Assembly (NCBI GenBank): GCA_963575745.1
Contig: CAUYUJ010006302.1
Span: 126,136 to 170,983, forward strand
DNA from: Prorocentrum cordatum
Lineage: Eukaryota; Sar; Dinophyceae; Prorocentrales; Prorocentraceae
Direction of reading: 5' to 3'
Length of the DNA stretch: 44,848 nt
How positions within the stretch are numbered: the stretch's first letter is position 1; each line of letters begins with the position of its first letter. The translations under genes and the position numbers were made by a program. The notes under the pieces were generated by a model. The model saw only the letters and a list, made by a program, of their open reading frames with translations, was not told where the DNA came from and did no database searches. This document shows positions 38,425-44,848 of this stretch, piece after piece.

Positions 38425-39372
38425 AGGGCATTGGATACTACAGCTGGTCGAGTACCATGACGACCAGCATGATTGGGCATGGCATACGCAGGAGTGCCAC
38501 CTCGACCAACACGACTGGGACGAGGGTTACAAGTTCGAGCACTACAGAGTCAAGCAGTACTGCAGGCTCGAGCACATCAGAGACTACCCGAAGAGAAGGG
38601 GCAGCTTGCCCCTCGGCGTGGGATACACAGCGCGAGGCGCCGAAGGGTGCATCCCCGCCGCCCTCGCGTGGCATGCGAGGGGCCGAGGCCAGCTGGCCCT
38701 GATCGGCACGATGAGGAGAGAGCAGCCGCCAGTGCAGGCCTGCTGGAGCCCACGAGTGGCTCGGCGAGCCTCCACAGCGCGCTGCGCCGAAGGGTGGAGG
38801 CCGCCACTGCTGGGGGCAGCCAGCCACCCGAAGCCGCCCCCACGGCGGCTGGGATCCCTCACCCCATTACTCCACCCTGCCCCCCCCTTCCATCCCCCAC
38901 GCCACCGCCAACCCAGTACAAGTCCCTCACCCCCTCCTCCAGCCCCCCTGTCCTATCGGCCCCCACAGTCCCCACACCCAACACCCAACTCGACTAACCA
39001 ACCCCCTCCTCACTCCCCCACCACAGCGCGCGGCGCCGAAGGGAGCCCAGCCGCCACCGTGCGGCCGCCGGCCCACGAAGAGGCCGTCGGCCTGGCCGTG
39101 CGCCGTGCCGCGCTGCCTGACGCCCGCGGGCGCGGGCGCGCGCGGCGCCCGCCCATGGGCCCTGACGGGCCCCTCTTTTTTCTGAAACCCGGCCCCCTCC
39201 TCCCTCCTCTGAGGTTTAGTTCTGGTCCCTGGTCCTCCCTGCTCTCCTCGGGGTCGGGTTCCCGGGGCCGCTGTTCGAGTGCCCGCGCGGCCCTTGTGGG
39301 CCACTGCGGCGCGCTCCGCGCCCGCGGGGCGCGCGACAAGACGCTGTGCAACGAGAAACGTCAGAAACGTCA
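38425..39372 (+). CDS. Open frame with QHDW motifs, unrecognised
   Basis: After TGA at 38422-38424 the plus frame reads GHWILQLVEYHDDQHDWAWH and TQECHLDQHDWDEGYKFEHY, then RVKQYCRLEHIRDYPKRRG. It continues through Ala/Pro-rich sequence into the GGA tract (formal stop at 39481). The first 55 residues are rich in His, Asp, Gln and aromatic residues with a doubled QHDW. The rest is low complexity and may be read-through. No start codon before residue 60. It could be an exon or a decayed retroelement tail. Confidence 0.33.
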
Positions 39373-39532
39373 GGAGGAGGAGGAGGAGGAGGAGGAGGAG
39401 GAGGAGGAGGAGGAGGAGGAGGAGGAGGAGGAGGAGGAGGAGGAGGAGGAGGAGGAGGAAAGGAAAAGGAGGGGAAAATGAGGAGGAGGAGGATGGAGAG
39501 GAGGAGGGAGGAGAGGAAGGAGAGGAGGAGGA
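39373..39532. repeat. (GGA)n tract
   Basis: About 29 GGA units with rare A insertions to 39460, then GGAGGAGGATGGA variants. All frames are open. Confidence 0.92.
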
Positions 39533-40255
39533 GGCCCGAGGGCCCGTGCAGGAAGCAGATCGGGGTCTCCGGTGTGCCCCTCGGGGTCTCCGGGGCTTGG
39601 CGGGACGGTCCTGCCGTGGAGACGGGAGCGGCCGACCGACCAGCGAAGGCCCCGCGGCGGAATCCCCCTGCCACATTAGCTCACCGCACCCGACCCGACC
39701 ACGCAGCCCCGCCCCAGCCCTGCCCGCGATTCCTAGCACTCGTCGACTCCGCCCTCGCCGCCTGCGACCCCACGCCCCCGACCGGCGACGCGCCCCCGAC
39801 GCCCGCCGGACTGAGCGCGGCCCCTGCCGACCGACCGCCGCCGATCCCGCGAGTCTGCGCCGCCGCCGCGCCCGCCCCGCGCCTGCGGGCGCCGGGGCGG
39901 CACCGCGCGCCGCGCGCCCGCGCGCCCCCCCGACGCCCGCGGCGAGCGGACACGCCGCCGCGCCTGCGACGCATTAGATACTGCAATGGAAGACCTCGAT
40001 GGACATCGCGCCGCCTCACGGACGACCTCGGCGGCGCACACACCGAAGCCACTACGCCCTGGCCCGTACCGCCCGCCGCGCGGAGCGCGGCCGGAAGCCC
40101 TCACACGGCGACAGCGGAGTCCTGGGGCCTCAAGGGTGGCGTTCCGTCGGTGAGTGGCCTATTTTGTGGGATGGCCATCCGCCGTGGCAAGTATCACAGG
40201 GATAGCGAAGATCCTGCGGGCCTCTTTACCTTCCCTTCATTCCCCCCTTCCCTCC
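39533..40255. other. Very GC-rich DNA with a possible but unsupported plus-strand frame
   Basis: A plus frame includes FLALVDSALAACDPTPPTGD and then long Pro/Ala/Arg sequence. It stays open to about 40275. Minus-strand frames are equally open. CGCG-rich content makes stop codons rare, so openness has little weight. Confidence 0.35.
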
Positions 40256-40372
40256 TTCCTTCCTGTCTCTCCTAATCCCTCCCCCTTCTTCCTCTCCTCC
40301 TCCTCCCTCCTCCTCCTCCTTCATCTTCCTCCTGTCTTCCTGCACTCCTCCTCTCCCTCCCCTCCTCTCTCA
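40256..40372. repeat. (TCC)n pyrimidine tract
   Basis: CCTTCC then TCC units. The following 40373-40560 is GC-rich and ends in a (GCC)n run at about 40510-40555. Confidence 0.82.
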
Positions 40373-40659
40373 GGGCAGTCCCGGGCGGCCCCGCGGCCGG
40401 GGCACCCAGGCCGCGGCCGATGCGCGGCCCTCCGCAAACGGCGACGGGCTACGGGGCCGCGAAGGGCCTCCCGCAGGCGGTCTTCTCGCTGAGGCCGGCG
40501 CCGCGGCCGGCGCCTCGCCGCCGCCGCGGCCGCCGCCGCCGCCGCCGCCGTCGTCGGGCCCTCCCAGGTCGAGCTCCTCCGGTATATTGCAGGGGAAATT
40601 GGGCTCATGGACGGGATTTGGGGCGCGGTGGGAGGGGCCTCCTCTCGGGTCTCCTCCTG

Positions 40660-40830
40660 AGCCTCCTCATCTCTCCTCTCGACTTCCCTCCTCTCCGGGC
40701 CTCATCCTCCTCCTCCTCCTTTCCTCCTACTGCTCTCCGCACTGCGCCGCGCCTCCTCCTCGGGCCTCCTCCTCCTCCTCCTGCTCCTCCTCCTCCTCCT
40801 CCTCCTCCTCCTCCTCCTCCTCCTTTGGGA
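40660..40830. repeat. (TCC)n pyrimidine tract
   Basis: TCC units with CTGCTCTCC and GGCC interruptions, perfect from about 40788 to 40826. Confidence 0.85.
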
Positions 40831-40905
40831 GCGCGCTCGTCGCCTCGGCCGGGTCCGCCTCGGAGTCCTGGTCGGAGCACGCTCCAGGAGAGGCTCGATG
40901 GATCG

Positions 40906-40907
<2 letters not shown>

Positions 40908-40964
<57 letters not shown>

Positions 40965-40965
40965 A
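40908..40965. repeat. (CGT)n trinucleotide tract
   Basis: About 19 perfect GTC units, then TAAACAAAAAAGG. Same motif as the tract at 2567-2736. The interval 40966-41313 holds no recognised gene. It contains the AT-rich segment TTTGTTTGTTTGATGG and a short TTTGGTATGTTTGGTA duplication. Confidence 0.92.
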
Positions 40966-41313
40966 AACAAAAAAGGTTTTTCGGGATTAAGATGGGGGGA
41001 GGGCGGGCCGGACTCCTGCCAGGCTCTCCCGCCCCAGATCCCGAGAACCTCCGATGTTTGGTATGTTTGGTAGTCTCACAAGCTTGTGTGGTTTTTCTTT
41101 TTGGGTTGTTATTGATTTCATTGGGTAGTGATACAGGTTTCGTGGTGGCTCTTTCTTTGGGGACAAAAAGGGGCGCGCGCCGACATCCATTCCAAACGAA
41201 ATTGTTTGTTTGTTTGATGGTTTCGGTGTGCAGGCGCGCCCTGCCGCGCGGCGGTTTCCCAGCACATCTTTGAGCGTGCTGAGCTTCGCGTCGTAGAGGC
41301 AGCCCGTTGAGCT

Positions 41314-41467
41314 ACTTCTAGGAGGCCACATGCGAACCCTACCCCTAACCCCCCACGATTTCTGAGGGGGAGGGTGGGGTTCACTTGGCTCGGGAGCTCC
41401 CGAACGAAGTGAACCCTCAGAAATCGTGGAGGGTAGGGGTAGGGCTCGCATGTGGTCCCCTAACTTC
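41314..41467. mobile_element. 144-bp palindromic TIR element with 5-bp target duplication (copy 2)
   Basis: The element occupies 41319-41462. It starts TAGGAGGCCACATGCGAACC and ends GGCTCGCATGTGGTCCCCTA. It is flanked by an exact ACTTC direct repeat (41314-41318 and 41463-41467). Almost the entire element is one palindrome centred on CGGGAGCTCCCG, with arms containing CACGATTTCTGAGGG and its inverse. It is the longer form of the element at 3166-3249. It encodes nothing, so it would depend on a transposase supplied in trans. Confidence 0.88.
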
Positions 41468-41521
41468 GCAAACGCTTTCTGGTGTGGCCCTTTGGGGGCC
41501 CTCTCGGGGCCCGCCAGGGCC

Positions 41522-42047
41522 GCCGAGCGCCGAGAGCTCCCGGCAGCCATCGTCGACAGTTGGCAAAAGGAAGGGCCGCCGAAAGGGCCGCCGAAATCGC
41601 CGTCGAAAGGGCCGCCGGAATTGCCGCCAAAGTTGCCGCCGAAATCGCCGCCGAAGCTGCCGCCAACATCGCAGCCTAAATTGCCGCCGAAATTTTCGCT
41701 GAAATTCCGGATTGTGCCGCCGAAAAGAAGCCGAATTTAACGTTGGCTGTGACTATGCGTGTGTCCGCGGCGTCATCGTGCTTAATTTATAAAACAGCGG
41801 TTTCGCTTGGGACAGGGCAATGCAAATTTTTGGCGGTTGATTTTCGACGGTGGAATTTCGGCGGTTATTTTGGCAGCATTTCGCTGGCAAGTTCGGCGGC
41901 AATTGCGGCGGCAATTACGGCGGCGATTTCGGCAACGATTTCGGCAGCCCTTTTGGCGGCTCTCCTGGCGGCCCTTTCAAGGTCTTTTCGGCGGTTTTGC
42001 TTTTGACAGCTGTCGACGAATGCAGCTGGGAGCCTGCAGCGCTCGGC
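41522..42047. mobile_element. 526-bp foldback element with long repeat-built arms
   Basis: GCCGAGCGC (41522-41530) and GCGCTCGGC (42039-42047) are exact inverses. Moving inward, GAGCTCCCGGCAG pairs with CAGCTGGGAGCC, and TCGTCGACAG with CTGTCGACGA. Each arm then has about 130-150 bp of GCCGCCGAAATC-type 9-12-mers, in inverse orientation on the right as GATTTCGGCGGC. The unpaired centre (about 41740-41830) is AT-richer. There is no ORF with recognisable function. The arms alone would give alternating Ala/Glu or Pro/Lys peptides. Confidence 0.75.
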
Positions 42048-42370
42048 TGTGGCAAAGAGTCGATGTGCGACGACGCAGGATGACGTGCCCTCAGCGCGAC
42101 GATGATTGTAACATTTGTTTTCGTGTGGTCTTGGTGGTAATGATGGCGACGGCCGCGGTAATGTTTTGGTTCGAAATGGATGCTCGCCAGGGGGTTTTGC
42201 AGGCGGGCCTACGCCCCCAGCAATGCATGCTTTCAAAAATTAGCAAAATGCCGCGCACATCCTTCTTGGAGGCTATTTTGAGGGTCGTGGTGGCTCCAAA
42301 GGATGATTTTCGGTGACAGGTTTCGCGGTCAAGCAATTCGGATACCTGTGGCTGTACATGCAATTAGTTT
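42048..42370. other. Intergenic DNA, nothing recognised
   Basis: Mixed composition. The frames are short and no repeats or motifs stand out apart from GTGGTAATGATGG near 42133. Confidence 0.4.
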
Positions 42371-42389
42371 GCTTTGGGCGTCCCCACCA

Positions 42390-42985
42390 ACACCTTCGAT
42401 GTGTGTTATGATATGATACGTCATGCCATGGTGTGTCATATTGGTATGTCATGTGGTGTTGTGATGTTTGTTGGTATACCATGTTCTGAGTGGCCACTTC
42501 TGCCACCATGCACTGTCATGCTTGTTATGATATAGCAGATTGTACCGTTCGCTGCCATGTTGTAGTTTGGCATGATATGGAATGGCATGTGTTGTGGTAT
42601 TGTGTTGTGCAGTGTTGTGTTATATGAACACATGGTATGCCATGGTGGGTTGTGTTATGGTATGGTATGTTGTTTGTGATCCGATATGTCATGCCATGCG
42701 TTGTTATAATGTGTTGCAACTCGATTCGATGTGTCATTTTATGTGATGAGGTGTCATGTTTTGGCTTGGTATGTTCATATATGCGTTGCTCTGTTTGTTT
42801 GGTATATATATGTTTTGTTATGTTGTTGTCGAGTTGTCAGGTTATGTAATGGTGTGTGTGTTGTGATGCTATGATATGGTATAGTATGCGTTGTTCTTGT
42901 CATGGTGTGTTATGTTGCGAGGTGGTCTGTCATGACATGGTATGTTATGCTCGGATACGTTCTGTTCGGCGGTGTGGTGTTATGC
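42390..42985. repeat. Degenerate TATG/GTCATG satellite, about 600 bp
   Basis: TGTTATG, GGTATG, GTCATG and CCATGG recur about every 5 to 15 bases with no fixed period. GC content falls sharply relative to the flanks. Frames read Cys/Met/Val or His/Ile/Thr repeats and are not genes. Confidence 0.78.
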
Positions 42986-42999
42986 TCTGTTATGTGGGG

Positions 43000-43275
43000 G
43001 TCCTGGGGATCTGGTGGCCCCTGTATGCAGAGCGGGCGAGTCGGCGCGAGGGGCGGGGTCCTCAGGAATTATGGGGGACCTATAGGGATCTGGTGGCCGC
43101 AGCATGCAGAGTGGTCGAGTCGGCGCGGGCGCGGGGGGCGGGACCACCAGAGATGATCGGGGGCGGTGCCAGATTGCGCGGTCGCATCTGCGACGCGCGG
43201 CCCCGCGCGACCCTTCGGGGCGAGGGCCTCGCTGGCGCGGGGATCTGGCGGCCGCGGTAAGCAGGGCGGGCGGGC
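43000..43275. repeat. Three-copy GGGATCTGG repeat
   Basis: GGGATCTGGTGGCC followed by TATGCAGAG or CATGCAGAG and CGAGTCGGCGCG starts at 43006 and 43085. A diverged copy, GGGATCTGGCGGCCGC then AAGCAGGGCGGGCG, starts at 43240. The spacing is about 79 and 155 bp, so one intervening copy may have been lost. Confidence 0.75.
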
Positions 43276-43635
43276 AGGGAAGCTTGTTCTCAAAATCTAG
43301 AGGCCCTAGCTTGTCGGGTGGGGATCGACAGTTTCCCCTCTCCTCCCTCTTCTGCCCTCCCCGGGGGACTCCCCGTTCCTCCCCGTGTCGGATCCCGGAG
43401 ATTTTGATGTGTGCTTGTTTTGGGTCGCATCAAAAGTTCGCTTGGTTGTTGTTTGGGTGGGGTAGTTTGCTTTCGGGGTAATGTGACAGGTTCCGGGGCC
43501 CAAACTTAAGCAGACCTGTGATTGTCCTTGAACAACACAAATCGAATCCAGCGTGAAACCACTCATGTTTGTGACTCGTTAGAAGTACATAGAAATCTTT
43601 TCGCGAAGGACAGGGCCCCCTCCTCCTCCACCCCT
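43276..43635. other. Intergenic DNA, nothing recognised
   Basis: Ordinary composition with short frames on both strands. No motif or repeat supports a call. Confidence 0.4.
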
Positions 43636-43636
43636 G

Positions 43637-43679
<43 letters not shown>

Positions 43680-43742
43680 ATTTCTCGTTTTCTCTTTCTA
43701 TGTTTCTCTCTCTCTCTCTCTATTTCTCTCTCCCTCTGCCTC
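43636..43742. repeat. (CT)n microsatellite
   Basis: CT units with GT, TTT and AAT interruptions in two blocks (43640-43680 and 43705-43738). AATAGGA-type short repeats follow (43758-43800), like those at the window end. Confidence 0.88.
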
Positions 43743-43879
43743 TTGAACCAACGAGACTTAATAGGAACCAATAGGACTCAATAGGGACCAAGAGGAGTCG
43801 ATATTCCCCAATCAGTGCTTGCACTGAAGGGGTCCTAGCGGAGATTGAAAGATTTGGCGAAAGCGCCGGGCCGATTTCG

Positions 43880-44520
43880 TCAGGTGGCCAGGTTGCCGGT
43901 TGCTGCTTCTGGGCCGATTGCGGTTTCCTGGGTGCCCGATTGCTGCTTCTGGGCCGATTTCGGTCGGCGGGGTTCCCGGGTTTCCGGGTTCCCGGTTTTC
44001 CCCGTCGATCTCCTTTTCGATCGGTCTCACCATCCATCTCTTTGTCCACCTTTATATCGGTCTCACCATGGAACTCACTGTCGATCTCACAATCGGTATC
44101 ACAATCGAGTGATTCACGATCGATATCACTATAGATCGCACGGGCGACCTAACGATCGATCTCAGTATCGATCTCACTGAATTGACTTCACTATCGGTCT
44201 CACGATCGATCTTACTATCGTCCTCTGACACTTGATCCCACTACCGATCCCACGATTTCATCACCCTTATCACTATCGAACTCCCGGTTCCAGGTTCCCC
44301 GGGTGCCTGTCTGCTGGTTCCAGGCCGATTTCGGTGGGAGGCGGGTTCCCAGTTTTCCGGGTTCCCTGTTTCTTCGTCGATGTCCTTCTCGGGTCCCACC
44401 ATCGATTTCCTTACCCACCTCTCTTTCGAGCGCATTATCGATCTCACAATCGATCTTACAATCGATTCGCTATCGATATCACAATAGATCGCACGGGCGA
44501 TGTCACTGTCGAAAACGCTT
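43880..44520. repeat. Diverged tandem duplication of about 350-370 bp, rich in ATCGAT
   Basis: The first copy starts with GCCGATTTCGGTCGG at 43953 and the second with GCCGATTTCGGTGGG at 44324. Both then have CGGGTTCCC, TTTTCC, GTCGATCTCC or GTCGATGTCC, CACCATC, many TCTCACNATCGAT units, and AGATCGCACGGGCGA near 44133 and 44486. A smaller duplication, GATTGCTGCTTCTGGGCCGAT or close, occurs at about 43900 and 43938. The TATCGATCTCAC units are themselves a short-period repeat. Confidence 0.75.
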
Positions 44521-44639
44521 CCAAAACTTACACCGAATCTGTATGTTGGGCCTCTTCGAAACTTCGGGCGCCTGCCAGACTTTCAAGCCATACACTGATT
44601 GGGTTTTCTTTCTGGTTTAATGAATCAATATGAACCAGC

Positions 44640-44790
44640 AGGAATTGACAGGCATCGTACAGAGTCAAAAGGAATCGATCGGAGTTACTAGGAATCAATA
44701 GGAATCAATACGAATCCATAGAAATCGAAGGAATCAGTAGGAATCTGTCGGCTCAGTAGGAATCAACAGGAATCAATCGGAATCCCACTC
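44640..44790. repeat. Short-period AGGAATCAAT repeat
   Basis: GGAATC recurs about every 10 bases (GGAATTGACA, GGAATCGATC, GGAATCAATA, GGAATCAATA and so on) until 44783. The window ends shortly afterwards in a CT-rich stretch. Confidence 0.82.
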
Positions 44791-44848
44791 GCTCTCTCTT
44801 TCTGTCTCTCTTTCCCCACCCGCCTACCATTCAATCTCCATTTTAATC

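Noticed and set aside
41335-41355. Telomere-like CCCTACCCCTAACCCC
   Set aside because: It is part of the inverted end of the 144-bp TIR element and recurs in reverse at its other end. It is not a telomeric array.
1-44848. CRISPR arrays, rRNA or tRNA genes, and relict dinoflagellate spliced-leader sequence
   Set aside because: No direct repeat-spacer pattern, no rRNA core motif and no complete tRNA cloverleaf was found. The only tRNA-like sequence is the primer site. I did not find CCATTTTGGCTCAAG on either strand.

Overview
The window reads as nuclear DNA of a dinoflagellate. The evidence is strong GC richness, very heavy trinucleotide-repeat load, a Ty1/copia element whose reverse transcriptase has the HGDDF form of the active site, a long non-LTR retroelement, and short gene-like exons with high GC3. 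A GC-rich Prorocentrum-like genome would fit, but the species is inference. There is no bacterial operon structure, no rRNA or tRNA gene, and no full-length housekeeping gene I can name. A 100-N assembly gap lies at 17249-17348.

Layout. 1-8200: about 130-bp tandem repeats, GGA/TCC, CGT and CAT tracts, an 84-bp palindromic TIR element with a 5-bp target duplication, an 87-bp satellite, two short elements with GTCGGGCATGTCC ends, and a few exon-like fragments. 8214-14885: a complete LTR retrotransposon on the minus strand, with 104-bp LTRs, TCCGA target duplications, an initiator-tRNA-type primer site and a polypurine tract. It carries Gag-protease, integrase, a methyltransferase-like module and RT-RNase H, in four successive -1-shifted frames. 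15420-17250: TATG and TCC tracts and two strong hairpins before the gap. 17500-18473: an unrecognised coiled-coil gene with two frame breaks. 18650-25240: GGA and GAT megatracts around a broken minus-strand gene and a third GTCGGGCATG element.

25520-37200: non-LTR retroelement material on the plus strand. It consists of a 1055-aa coiled-coil ORF1-like protein, a poly(A) tract, and a second coding unit. The domain order of that unit is RNase H, APE-type endonuclease, RT, zinc finger and a methyltransferase-like domain, with one frame break before RT. A compact three-helix RNA fold lies just downstream. 37200-44848: a covarying tandem hairpin, GC-rich open frames, more GGA/TCC/CGT tracts, a 144-bp sister of the palindromic TIR element, a 526-bp foldback element, a TATG-rich satellite, and ATCGAT- and GGAATCAAT-type repeats to the end.

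The most interesting result is that the LTR element and the unrelated non-LTR element carry what looks like the same methyltransferase-like module (PPC, then EHP, then DxC and KxT motifs). The non-LTR element also has its RNase H domain upstream of the endonuclease, where I would expect it after RT.
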